Shown piece after piece: positions 34,343 to 40,747 of a DNA stretch of 53,894 nt. The first letter of the stretch is position 1. Each line of letters opens with the position of its first letter. The stretch is taken from assembly GCA_904501765.1 (NCBI GenBank), contig CAJGCM010000004.1, forward strand, positions 1-53,894. The letters are read 5' to 3'. The DNA comes from an uncultured Clostridia bacterium. Its GTDB lineage: Bacteria > Bacillota > Clostridia > Oscillospirales > CAG-272. The notes beneath the pieces are model-generated. The model ran no database searches. It saw nothing but the letters and a program-made list of their open reading frames with translations, and had not been told where the DNA came from. A program made the translations under genes and the position numbers.

Positions 34343-36172
34343 CTATCCGAAATTATCTATGAAACTTTCTACCATATCCGACGGCGTGCTCCAATCTACA
34401 GCATACGGGTTCGTAGTTCTTTGCACGTCCATCATAACCTGTCTCCAAATTTCACTGAAATCGTCGGGATTTTCAGGAAATTGCGGGAAAGGAGCCATCA
34501 TATAGCGAATAGCGTCGGGTAAATGGTTGAAAGCGTCTACAGGATTCTCGCCTTGGTTAGAGTTATCACCGACTTTTCGCTCGGGATACTTATATTTAGC
34601 CAAAGAATCCTTTATTTTACGGCAAGTGTTAAATATTTTCAACCTGCCGTGGTTAGCGTAGTTAGCAACCTTCTGAATAGTGGGTGCTATAGAGTTACCT
34701 TCGCAGTCTCTAGCGGTCTGGAATACGATTCCTTTTTCACGGTAAGCGTCAATCCAGGATTGTCCCGACACCTGGTCCTTATTTCGACCTCTCGGGTCAC
34801 ACTGGTGCGGGAAAGCTAAGAGATATGCGGGGAATTTATCAGCTTCTTTTATCTTCTGAACGATATAATCCATAGGTTTGTCGTTCAAAGACTCCTCTAC
34901 TTCATTATATAGGTAGATAATCTTCCCTATCGGGTCGAGTGCAGCGACAACGTGAGCTGTAGGGTCGCGTCTACCGAAGTCAGTGCCCGTTATTCTACGC
35001 CAATGGGCGGGTATTTCGAAGGGTTCTATGAACCAATCTGAGAAATCGGGATACACGAGACCTTCCGTATACTTGAAAGAACCCTTCAAGTAACGGTTTA
35101 TCCACCATTCTTCTTTGTTTTTCGCAAGGTTTTTCTCATAATCAGGGGGCAGATAGACGTTTGCAGAGGTTGCAGAGATGTGCGTTACCTTTGCAGGGTC
35201 TCTTTTATCTAACGGAATCTTGTATCTGTCCTTAACATCACCGTGATAAAAGACTTTATCCGACACCATTAGCCAGTCGGTATTAAGCCAACCTACGTCA
35301 GGGTTACTGGAGAGTAGCATTTTTAGCCTATTCTTACCTTTGAAGAAGCCCACCTTGTTACGAAGACGGGCTAGAATGTAGGCTATAATGTCGTAATCTA
35401 CCTCGGAAGCCTCCTCTACCCAGATAATAGATAGGTTTGCAGAACGAATCTTACCTTCTTGGTCGAGAGCTTTGGCAGATATACGGGAACCGTTTATAAG
35501 GTCTACGTACCAGTTAACCTTGTCCTGATTAGACTTAGCTACAAGCTTCGCAGGAAGGTTATCTGTAACGAATTTCAGACAAGTGTCTGAAACCTGACCC
35601 CACGTCTTCGCTCCCATTAGTCCTGCTGAGTTAGGTATTTGCAGGACAGTGCAGAGGAACTCCATACCACAGGTGTATGTCTTAGCTGAACCGAATCCGC
35701 CAGCGTAGAGTTTTTGCTGATGCTCGTCCAAGTGGAACGCAGCTTGGTGTGCCATAGGCTGGTAAGTGCAGATAAATGCGTTACAGTTTGGACAATAAAT
35801 GAAAAATTCGCAGGTCTTTCCTGAAAAGGACGTTACCTCTTCCAATGTGGCGAATTTACAGTGCGGACAGAGACTGCCAGCTTCTGCGGTATAAATGCTG
35901 GACGTATTTCGTCCAAAAGCCGTAGCTTTGAAATGACTCTTAAACTTACCAGTGCCTGCTGCGATAGTGTCAGGCTTGTCTTTCAGCACCACCTCTGCAC
36001 GTATCTCGGGCTCACCACCCTCTTCGGAGGGCGTGGGCTGAGCTTCTTCAGCCAGCTTTTGAAAATCAGTATGCCTTCTAGCGTAATCTTTTTCTTCTTG
36101 CTGTACAGCTAAATCCTGAAGAAGCCCGAGACCTTCGGCTAAGAAGTCAGATTTATTCTGTTTCTTCGCCAT
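34343..36172 (-). CDS. Terminase large subunit (TerL)
   Basis: 609 residues. The ATPase part has Walker A AGGFGSAKTYT (about 164-172), Walker B LSIIWVEEASE (about 250) and a likely coupling motif MLLSSNPD. The nuclease part has GTDFGRRDPTAHVV (catalytic Asp) and the final NHLPDAIRYMM (Asp/His strand). Unusually, residues about 100-135 form a four-Cys element (CPHCKF...CPNC), a probable zinc ribbon before the ATPase. It overlaps the small-subunit gene by 20 bases. This is the packaging motor. Confidence 0.95.
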   Translation of the reverse strand: MAKKQNKSDFLAEGLGLLQDLAVQQEEKDYARRHTDFQKLAEEAQPTPSEEGGEPEIRAEVVLKDKPDTIAAGTGKFKSHFKATAFGRNTSSIYTAEAGSLCPHCKFATLEEVTSFSGKTCEFFIYCPNCNAFICTYQPMAHQAAFHLDEHQQKLYAGGFGSAKTYTCGMEFLCTVLQIPNSAGLMGAKTWGQVSDTCLKFVTDNLPAKLVAKSNQDKVNWYVDLINGSRISAKALDQEGKIRSANLSIIWVEEASEVDYDIIAYILARLRNKVGFFKGKNRLKMLLSSNPDVGWLNTDWLMVSDKVFYHGDVKDRYKIPLDKRDPAKVTHISATSANVYLPPDYEKNLAKNKEEWWINRYLKGSFKYTEGLVYPDFSDWFIEPFEIPAHWRRITGTDFGRRDPTAHVVAALDPIGKIIYLYNEVEESLNDKPMDYIVQKIKEADKFPAYLLAFPHQCDPRGRNKDQVSGQSWIDAYREKGIVFQTARDCEGNSIAPTIQKVANYANHGRLKIFNTCRKIKDSLAKYKYPERKVGDNSNQGENPVDAFNHLPDAIRYMMAPFPQFPENPDDFSEIWRQVMMDVQRTTNPYAVDWSTPSDMVESFIDNFG

Positions 36173-36659
36173 TCGTATCGCCTACCTTTAGTGTACCGAG
36201 GCGTTTACTAAGGATAAGATTCGCAGAATCTGCATCAAGTCCGACTTCTCTGGTGAGAATGTCGTGACAGAGCATATACGCTGCAAGTCTATTCGAGTCG
36301 TTAGCAGCGGTGTCGGCGTCTGAACCTAAGGTAGCGTCGACGTGTTCCTTGAACTTCTTATGCTCTTCCGACTTTTCATAGATATAGCTTTCGGGAACTA
36401 TTTTCGCTAGGAAAATACCGAAGGCGCTATTGAAATTGTCGTAAACGCTCTCAGGCGTATTATTTGTGAGAAGTTCCTGAGCATACGCTTCCATAACTCC
36501 CATTATAAGAGACAGGAACTGTTCTGCCGTAAACGGCTTCTCACTAAAACTGCATTGAACCTGAGATTCAATTTTGCCAGTTTCTTTGTTCTCGACCTCT
36601 CTAAGATACGCTTTAAAGTATCTCGTAGGGCGAGTCTGTTTAGATTTCATCGCTTTCAT
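36153..36659 (-). CDS. Putative terminase small subunit / first leftward gene
   Basis: 168 residues from ATG 36659, which has SD AGGAGGATTTGT; a longer frame from 36698 would begin upstream of the -10 box and is rejected. The basic start (KAMKSKQTRPTRYFKAYLRE) precedes a helical acidic body (QFLSLIMGVMEAYAQELLTN; NLILSKRLGTLKVG). I see no certain HTH. The identification rests on position: first gene of the late block, immediately before and overlapping TerL. Confidence 0.65.
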   Translation of the reverse strand: MKAMKSKQTRPTRYFKAYLREVENKETGKIESQVQCSFSEKPFTAEQFLSLIMGVMEAYAQELLTNNTPESVYDNFNSAFGIFLAKIVPESYIYEKSEEHKKFKEHVDATLGSDADTAANDSNRLAAYMLCHDILTREVGLDADSANLILSKRLGTLKVGDTNGEETE

Positions 36660-36688
36660 ACAAATCCTCCTGAATGGTTTGTATTTCC

Positions 36689-36717
36689 ATTTTAACATTT
36701 ATTTATCCATTTGTCAA
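36689..36717 (-). promoter_or_regulatory. Promoter of the terminase operon
   Basis: Minus strand: TTGACA, 17-nt spacer, TAAAAT. The start would fall just upstream of the AGGAGG of the first leftward gene, and it fixes ATG 36659 as the start. Confidence 0.85.
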
Positions 36718-36995
36718 GTGTATTTACAAGTTTACTCAGTTTTAGTTGATTGTAGTTGATTTGGAGAACCCTTCTCTTTCTTTATATATTTCTTTCTCTT
36801 AGGAGAGGTATGTGTTTAACACTGTACGTCAAGTCTATGATGTGAGGTCAATACCACAATAGTAGATAGATAGACGAGGAAAGATGTTAGTTCAAACCAT
36901 AGCCCCTATTTAGGAAATATTTACGCAGAAATTTTATGAAGGGTGTACAGCTGGAAAGGGTTGTACAAAAATTTTGCTTAAAGGAGGGCTTTAAT
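36718..36995. other. Divergent intergenic region, candidate control/origin region
   Basis: No gene. It separates the leftward virion block from the rightward genes. It holds two 9-nt direct repeats TAGTTGATT (36743-36751 and 36753-36761), a mirror repeat (36772-36800), a CTCT-TAGG-AGAG hairpin (36796-36807), a TAGATAGATAG run near 36866, and TGTACA twice (36946 and 36960 regions) flanking GCTGGAAAGGGT. I found no good rightward -35/-10 pair, so the rightward promoter may be of another type. Origin function is inferred only from repeats and location. Confidence 0.5.
36772..36800. repeat. 29-nt perfect mirror repeat, pyrimidine-rich, ATATA centre
   Basis: The strand reads the same forwards and backwards (TTCTCTTTCTTT then ATATA, then the reverse). 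Pyrimidine mirror repeats can form triplex (H-DNA), and the AT centre would melt easily. Embedded between divergent transcription units. Confidence 0.85.
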
Positions 36996-37178
36996 ATGCT
37001 CAACTCTACTTTCAATCATCTCAAAACTGTAGTAAAGGAGGGGTTCTCTCTTGTAAAGACCGTTACTGTCGGTACCATCAATGCCGTTGGTCAGGACTTG
37101 TCAAAAGCTAAGCAAACTGCTGACGAGTTCAAAGAGTTCCTCGAGTGGAAGAAGCAGCGAGACAACGACAAGAAGTAA
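36996..37178 (+). CDS. Small helical protein, first rightward gene (60 residues)
   Basis: Start at ATG 36996 with an excellent AAAGGAGGG site; an in-frame ATG at 36936 has no SD. Two helices are likely: an amphipathic N-terminal half (MLNSTFNHLKTVVKEGFSLV) and a highly charged C-terminal half (ADEFKEFLEWKKQRDNDKK). It is not recognised. Strong translation signal, first place after the divergent region and small size fit an early host-takeover protein; inference only. Confidence 0.75.
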   Translation: MLNSTFNHLKTVVKEGFSLVKTVTVGTINAVGQDLSKAKQTADEFKEFLEWKKQRDNDKK

Positions 37179-37211
37179 GCACTGCTACGCGTGCGCGCGA
37201 GGACCTTCCCC

Positions 37212-37230
37212 GTTGACAATAGGTGTCAAC
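37212..37230 (+). promoter_or_regulatory. Perfect 7-bp inverted repeat (operator or mRNA hairpin)
   Basis: GTTGACA-ATAGG-TGTCAAC between two small genes. It could be a protein-binding palindrome or an RNA hairpin. Its TTGACA lacks a matching -10. Confidence 0.5.
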
Positions 37231-37308
37231 ATTATTCACCCACCCACCAATACATAATTTAAACCGAGGGGAGCGGTTACAATACTCCCCAGAAAGGCTT
37301 TACTGATT

Positions 37309-37707
37309 ATGAAAAACATTACTGAAATGCTCACCGCTACTGAGACCACCGCCACCGCTCCCGTTGCTACCGCAGAGGTAGCTCAGCCCGATGCATCTAC
37401 TCCTCGCACTATCTACATCTTCAAGTTCGACTATATCAACTCCGAGCTTATTATCAAGTATGACGAGGTAGACGGAAGAAAAGGACTTCACGCTAAGGCT
37501 CACCCTGCTCTCAAGGTTAAACCTTATATGAAGCAGGACATAACCGCAGAGATAGTTGAGGACCCTTCGGGCTACTTACTGCTCACGCCCTGCCCTACTA
37601 AGAAGGAGATTGCAGAGTACGAAGCTAACAAGCCCCAGCCTAAGACAGAGCCCGTGAAGAAGAAGCTCACTAAGGCTCAGCTTGCATATCTCGCTTCCTT
37701 CCGTTAA
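37309..37707 (+). CDS. Unknown 132-residue protein with disordered ends
   Basis: Ala/Thr-rich disordered N-terminus (TATETTATAPVATAEVAQPD), a compact middle of about 65 residues with alternating strands (RTIYIFKFDYINSELIIKYD), and a Lys/Pro-rich C-terminus ending KKLTKAQLAYLASFR. Codon use is biased towards GAG/AAG/CTC, like the capsid gene, implying high expression. Followed by a strong terminator, it forms its own short transcript. The family is not recognised. Confidence 0.78.
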   Translation: MKNITEMLTATETTATAPVATAEVAQPDASTPRTIYIFKFDYINSELIIKYDEVDGRKGLHAKAHPALKVKPYMKQDITAEIVEDPSGYLLLTPCPTKKEIAEYEANKPQPKTEPVKKKLTKAQLAYLASFR

Positions 37708-37729
37708 CACATCCACGCGCACACACCAG

Positions 37730-37764
37730 CCACTCCCCTCTCAAACGAGGGAGTGGTTTTTTTT
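37730..37764 (+). terminator. Intrinsic terminator after the 132-residue gene
   Basis: CCACTCCCCTC / GAGGGAGTGG stem (one bulged C), 6-nt loop, then eight T. Confidence 0.93.
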
Positions 37765-37933
37765 ATGTCAGCTAAAGTCGTACATACCATTAGTTAGCTA
37801 TCGAACCGCTCGCTGCGCTCGCGGCAAGTAGTCTACCTCGATTATCTTGTCGATTTTCGTTAAATTTCCTAAATTATGATGGGCGTATGGTTTGTTATGA
37901 ATTGTACAAAAAATTAAATTTTAAGAGGTGCTT

Positions 37934-38107
37934 ATGTTTTACGCTTACCAGATGTTCGATGTAGAGTTTTGGTCCAATGAGGACAACTGTTGGAGATTTT
38001 TAACAGTTACAGGACCGCAGTTAAAGAACATTTTAGAAAACCCTAAGAACGAAAGGATAACTTATAAAGAAATAGATTACAGCTATCCTACAAGTTGCGA
38101 TTATTAA
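37934..38107 (+). CDS. 57-residue unknown protein
   Basis: Starts with SD AGAGG seven bases before ATG. Aromatic- and acid-rich (FYAYQMFDVEFWSNEDNCWR), then a short basic/polar part (KNILENPKNERITYKEIDYS). It looks like a small alpha/beta domain. It lies 226 bases downstream of the previous gene and 16 bases before the next, which has its own SD, so the two form an operon. No family known. Confidence 0.6.
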   Translation: MFYAYQMFDVEFWSNEDNCWRFLTVTGPQLKNILENPKNERITYKEIDYSYPTSCDY

Positions 38108-38123
38108 GAAAGGCGGTGATAAA

Positions 38124-38354
38124 ATGAAGCAGTACACTATTTTTGGTACGATAGTCGACACTGAAACTTCAGTAGAGACTAAGCAGTATGGGGCTATAAA
38201 GCCCCAGAAGCCCAAGAAGCACGTAGTACATTATCCTTACAGATGTAAGACTAATGCAGGCGAACGCATAGTTTGGGCACAGCACGAATACCAGGCAGTA
38301 GCTAAGTGCATAAAGATGCACGGTAGCTGTAACGGCAGACCTGAGTTGAAGTGA
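38124..38354 (+). CDS. 76-residue basic unknown protein
   Basis: SD AAAGGCGG. Starts with a short strand pair (KQYTIFGTIVDTETSVETKQ), continues with a Lys/Pro-rich loop (KPQKPKKHVVHYPYRCKTNA) and ends in a helix with AQHEYQAVAKCIKMHGSCNG. Net positive, two to three Cys. It might bind nucleic acid; no family recognised. It is followed after 6 bases by a terminator-like hairpin. Confidence 0.68.
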   Translation: MKQYTIFGTIVDTETSVETKQYGAIKPQKPKKHVVHYPYRCKTNAGERIVWAQHEYQAVAKCIKMHGSCNGRPELK

Positions 38355-38360
38355 TACATA

Positions 38361-38394
38361 GGGCAGAGTAATTAAATTTGCTCTGCCCGCTTTT
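38361..38394 (+). terminator. Terminator whose loop pairs with the next gene's leader
   Basis: Stem GGGCAGAG / CTCTGCCC with the 12-nt loop TAATTAAATTTG, then GCTTTT. The whole loop is complementary to 38404-38415 (CAAATTTAATTA) just upstream of the next SD. Confidence 0.75.
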
Positions 38395-38403
38395 CGAACA
38401 TAT

Positions 38404-38415
38404 CAAATTTAATTA
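38404..38415 (+). promoter_or_regulatory. Anti-loop sequence next to the SD of the 330-residue gene
   Basis: Twelve bases exactly complementary to the preceding hairpin loop. Pairing would form an H-type pseudoknot ending one base before AAAGGAG (38417-38423), a potential switch on termination or translation. Confidence 0.5.
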
Positions 38416-38430
38416 CAAAGGAGACAGAAA

Positions 38431-39423
38431 ATGAACGGACTTCAGTTTTTAAAGGAAATGAGCAATAGCTCAAACACGACCAAGGTTGTTAGATTAGGCA
38501 ACCCCAATAAGATTGACATTACTAAGCTCACCAGAGCAGATTTCAAGACACCTGCATTGAGAGCTAAGTATTTCAGAGCAAACAATCTTAGCCTTGACAG
38601 ACTTCACCTGCCTGAGATGACCGCAGAAGTTTATAATGAGGTAGCTAAGGACTTCAAGGGTCCTAAGACAGCTAAAGCTAATTTAAGCTTTGACACAGCA
38701 TCCAGCTATTTCATAAGAAAAGCTCAGCTCAGAGTTTTAGCAGAAGACTTGGGAGTAAATCCCAGTACCCTGGACAGTTCCAACTATATCTGGAATGAGG
38801 ACTACTACATCCACCCGAACTTCTTAGTAAATCTCAACATAGCTGAGGATTTATTCAGAGAAAGAGGTGATGATTGGCGTGAAGCTTCAGCTAACACAGT
38901 TTACATAGCTAAGGACGCTAAGAATACGAGCCTTGACGCTGAGCTTTGGGAGAACCTTTACCACTTCTGCTTTATAGCAATAGTATCCAGAAAGGCAATG
39001 TTATTGCACAAGGTACCGCAGTGCTTAAGCTTCCTGATGAGCATATTAGAATACTCCAACGGTTTTACAGAAAACGTCACAGGAGCTCAGCTATCTGTAA
39101 TGAGAAGCTATATAGAGTTCTTCACCAATCTGCTTACAGACGAAGAAGCTTCAAGCTTTATCAAGAGCAATACCGATGTAGAAGTATTCGGAGCTTACGA
39201 AGCAACTGCAAGCGACTACGTAGAAACCTATAGAACAATGCTCAGACAGCTTGTTAGATGCACAGGCGATGAGCTCGAGTACTTCAGAGACATAATGTCT
39301 ACAGTATCGGACCCTAACTTAGAGAAGATACTGGAACAGGCAATGGACCCTGAAGACTGCTTGTCAGGAGTTTACTTAGACAACGAAGACGACGAAGACT
39401 TCGAGGTAGAGCCTGAAGAATAA
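38431..39423 (+). CDS. Unknown 330-residue helical protein, acidic tail
   Basis: Well-spaced SD AAAGGAGACAGAAA. Mostly helical with conserved-looking but unrecognised segments (RADFKTPALRAKYFRANNLS; TYRTMLRQLVRCTGDELEYF). The C-terminus is strongly acidic (DNEDDEDFEVEPEE), which can act as a DNA-mimic or protein docking tail. Neither Walker motifs nor Cys clusters are present. It sits between a switch-like leader and a terminator, as a single-gene unit, immediately before the RNA cluster. Confidence 0.82.
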   Translation: MNGLQFLKEMSNSSNTTKVVRLGNPNKIDITKLTRADFKTPALRAKYFRANNLSLDRLHLPEMTAEVYNEVAKDFKGPKTAKANLSFDTASSYFIRKAQLRVLAEDLGVNPSTLDSSNYIWNEDYYIHPNFLVNLNIAEDLFRERGDDWREASANTVYIAKDAKNTSLDAELWENLYHFCFIAIVSRKAMLLHKVPQCLSFLMSILEYSNGFTENVTGAQLSVMRSYIEFFTNLLTDEEASSFIKSNTDVEVFGAYEATASDYVETYRTMLRQLVRCTGDELEYFRDIMSTVSDPNLEKILEQAMDPEDCLSGVYLDNEDDEDFEVEPEE

Positions 39424-39433
39424 TGGAAATAGG

Positions 39434-39466
39434 AAAGGAAGGTTTTACGACCTTCCTTTTCTTTTT
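39434..39466 (+). terminator. Intrinsic terminator before the RNA cluster
   Basis: AAAGGAAGG / CCTTCCTTT stem, 8-nt loop, followed by TTTTCTTTTT. It isolates the 330-residue gene from the tRNA promoter. Confidence 0.9.
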
Positions 39467-39489
39467 GCTCGGTCGGTCGTAAAAACCGA

Positions 39490-39518
39490 TTGACAATTAT
39501 AGCGAGATATGCTATAAT
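39490..39518 (+). promoter_or_regulatory. Perfect consensus promoter of the tRNA/ncRNA cluster
   Basis: TTGACA, 17-nt spacer, TATAAT with TGC before it. The transcript would begin ACAGATACCACAAT, closely like the small-RNA gene at 6.7 kb. Confidence 0.92.
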
Positions 39519-39542
39519 ACAGATACCACAATTATCTTGTCC

Positions 39543-39625
39543 AGTGAGGTATTTCAACGGTAGAAAAGGTTTACGGATAGCCTAGGCAGACTAATGTGCA
39601 GGTTCGACCCCTGCCCTCACTTCCA
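39543..39625 (+). tRNA. Non-canonical tRNA with encoded CCA, isotype unclear
   Basis: A 7-bp acceptor stem (39543-39549 with 39615-39621), discriminator T, encoded CCA (39623-39625), T8, a D arm TTTC-AACGGTA-GAAA, and a perfect T arm GCAGG-TTCGACC-CCTGC. The best anticodon arm is AGGTT-TACGGAT-AGCCT (39567-39583), giving anticodon CGG (Pro), but base 33 is A instead of U. A 14-nt variable region with a weak 3-bp stem follows, as in class II tRNAs (Leu/Ser/Tyr). So tRNA identity is strong but the decoding assignment is doubtful. It may be a specialised or decaying tRNA. Confidence 0.75.
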
Positions 39626-39780
39626 GCTCGAAAGAGCAATCAGAAAAGCCAGGTCAGTGTATGCGTCCAGACCATAACAAGACGTAGCTGAGTTCCTGTG
39701 CCAGCAGGACGTGGTTATACAGTAATGTATAGCGGACGTAGGTAATTCAATGCCTACGGCAGGAGACCGTAAACCTGACT
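39626..39780 (+). ncRNA. Structured RNA candidate between two tRNAs
   Basis: Contiguous hairpins without coding potential: GCTC-GAAA-GAGC (39626-39637), TGCGTC/GACGTA (39662-39686), TCCTG/CAGGA (39694-39709), TATAC/GTATA (39716-39731) and CGTAGGTA/TGCCTACG (39737-39758). All but the first are enclosed by a closing helix GGTCAG / CTGACT (39652-39657 with 39775-39780, one wobble). The loop ATAAC (39674-39678) can also pair with GTTAT (39714-39718), a possible pseudoknot competing with the fourth hairpin. It is in the same transcript as the tRNAs. Not a known family I can name. Confidence 0.55.
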
Positions 39781-39798
39781 ACAAGTAGGAAAAACGGC

Positions 39799-39835
39799 GT
39801 GTGTTGCTTCGGGTCTTTTGCGCCCCGCAACACAC
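39799..39835 (+). ncRNA. Stable hairpin upstream of tRNA-Gln
   Basis: 9-bp perfect stem GTGTGTTGC / GCAACACAC with an inner GGG/CCC helix and a three-base TTC bulge. There is no U tail, so it is more likely a structural or processing element of the RNA cluster than a terminator. Confidence 0.55.
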
Positions 39836-39842
39836 ACTATAC

Positions 39843-39917
39843 AGGGGTATAGCCAAGAGGCAAGGCAAGGGACTTTGACCCCCTTATCCGCTGGTTCAAA
39901 TCCAGCTACCCCTGCCA
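39843..39917 (+). tRNA. tRNA-Gln (anticodon TTG)
   Basis: Acceptor AGGGGTA / TACCCCT, discriminator G, encoded CCA, T arm GCTGG-TTCAAAT-CCAGC. Anticodon arm 39868-39884 has loop CTTTGAC, U33 present and anticodon TTG at 39875-39877. The last anticodon-stem pair is an A-C mismatch. The sequence is close to standard bacterial tRNA-Gln (GGGGTATAGCCAAG... ACTTTGAC). Confidence 0.95.
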
Positions 39918-39935
39918 AGTAGAAAGAGGTGCTGT

Positions 39936-40232
39936 ATGCTTAGTAATAATGATAAGTTTTTAGATTTAATAAACGTACTATCGTTAATAGTAGGCATACA
40001 GAACCTACAAGAAAATAGGGAACAGTCAGCACAGAATAATATTCATACAGAAAACGATGCTCAGACTAAGTACCTATTATCTGAGTTAACCCGACAGTTT
40101 GAAGAACAGAATAAGCTATTAAATAAAATACTAAATATATTGGAGGACTTTAAAAATGTTAACACCCGAACAGAAACAGGAAATCTACGAGCTCTACCAG
40201 GACAAGAGCAACAGAGTAGTAGACATCGCTAA
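39936..40232 (+). CDS. Coiled-coil protein after the tRNAs (98 residues)
   Basis: SD AGAGGTG. Helical, Asn/Gln/Leu/Ile-rich with heptads in the middle (YLLSELTRQFEEQNKLLNKI) and a polar tail. Its last 77 bases overlap the next gene, whose start has its own GGAGG. No membrane segment. Function unknown; co-expressed with the HTH/zinc protein. Confidence 0.68.
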   Translation: MLSNNDKFLDLINVLSLIVGIQNLQENREQSAQNNIHTENDAQTKYLLSELTRQFEEQNKLLNKILNILEDFKNVNTRTETGNLRALPGQEQQSSRHR

Positions 40233-40536
40233 GGCTTATAAGATAGACCGTGGCGATGTTTGCAGAATTGCTAAGAGCTTAGGCGCTGAAGGCAGACACA
40301 AGAGAGCTGTTAGCTCCAGCACGAAAGCAAAGATTTGTCCCGTATGCCGTAAGGCAACCGATGTCAAGGGAGCTAAGTATTGCCCCTACTGTGGTTCAGA
40401 CATCCGTAGCAAGAAGGAACTTCTCATAGACCGAATAGTAAAGGCTATGAAGACTACTTCATACCTGCCTGAGAGCTGTAGAGACGAAGTTCAGAAGCTC
40501 TTTATAGATATTAAAGAAGAGCTTAATAAGGAGTAA
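40156..40536 (+). CDS. HTH plus zinc-ribbon DNA-binding protein
   Basis: 126 residues, SD TTGGAGG. The N-terminal 45 residues form a transposase/sigma-4-like helix-turn-helix (QEIYELYQDKSNRVVDIAKA, then YKIDRGDVCRIAKSLG). Residues about 58-80 have CPVC...KYCPYCGS, a four-Cys zinc ribbon, and the tail is helical. It is a likely phage transcription or replication-initiation regulator, although the target is unknown. Confidence 0.8.
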   Translation: MLTPEQKQEIYELYQDKSNRVVDIAKAYKIDRGDVCRIAKSLGAEGRHKRAVSSSTKAKICPVCRKATDVKGAKYCPYCGSDIRSKKELLIDRIVKAMKTTSYLPESCRDEVQKLFIDIKEELNKE

Positions 40537-40539
40537 GCT

Positions 40540-40746
40540 ATGTTTAAAAAGAAACGAAAGACAGTGTCTAACACTTTGAACATAGCGTACAAAAGACGTT
40601 TCAACAGCACAGCTTATGCAATACTCAATAAAGCACACCCTGTAGTTAGGGTAGTTAGAGACGACACTACGGGTATTATTACTGTAGAAATCTATAAAGA
40701 AGGCGTAAAAAAGCCTGTAGACGTATACGTGTATTCGGAGATATAA
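40540..40746 (+). CDS. 68-residue basic unknown protein
   Basis: SD AAGGAG. Lys/Arg-rich N-terminus (FKKKRKTVSNTLNIAYKRRF) and a short beta-rich second half (PVVRVVRDDTTGIITVEIYK). The compact basic strand pattern might bind RNA or DNA. No known family. It starts 3 bases after the HTH/zinc gene. Confidence 0.68.
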   Translation: MFKKKRKTVSNTLNIAYKRRFNSTAYAILNKAHPVVRVVRDDTTGIITVEIYKEGVKKPVDVYVYSEI

Positions 40747-40747
40747 T

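Noticed and set aside
36153..36698. Upstream start at 36698 for the first leftward gene
   Set aside because: It would place the start codon upstream of the -10 box of its own promoter; ATG 36659 has AGGAGG and correct spacing.
36851..36860. Third copy of ATACCACAAT suggesting another RNA promoter
   Set aside because: No TATAAT-like hexamer at the fixed distance upstream (bases there read GTGAGG) and no -35; probably coincidence.
37213..37240. TTGACA as a -35 box before the 132-residue gene
   Set aside because: At 15-18 nt spacing there is no -10 like sequence; the TTGACA is one arm of a perfect inverted repeat instead.
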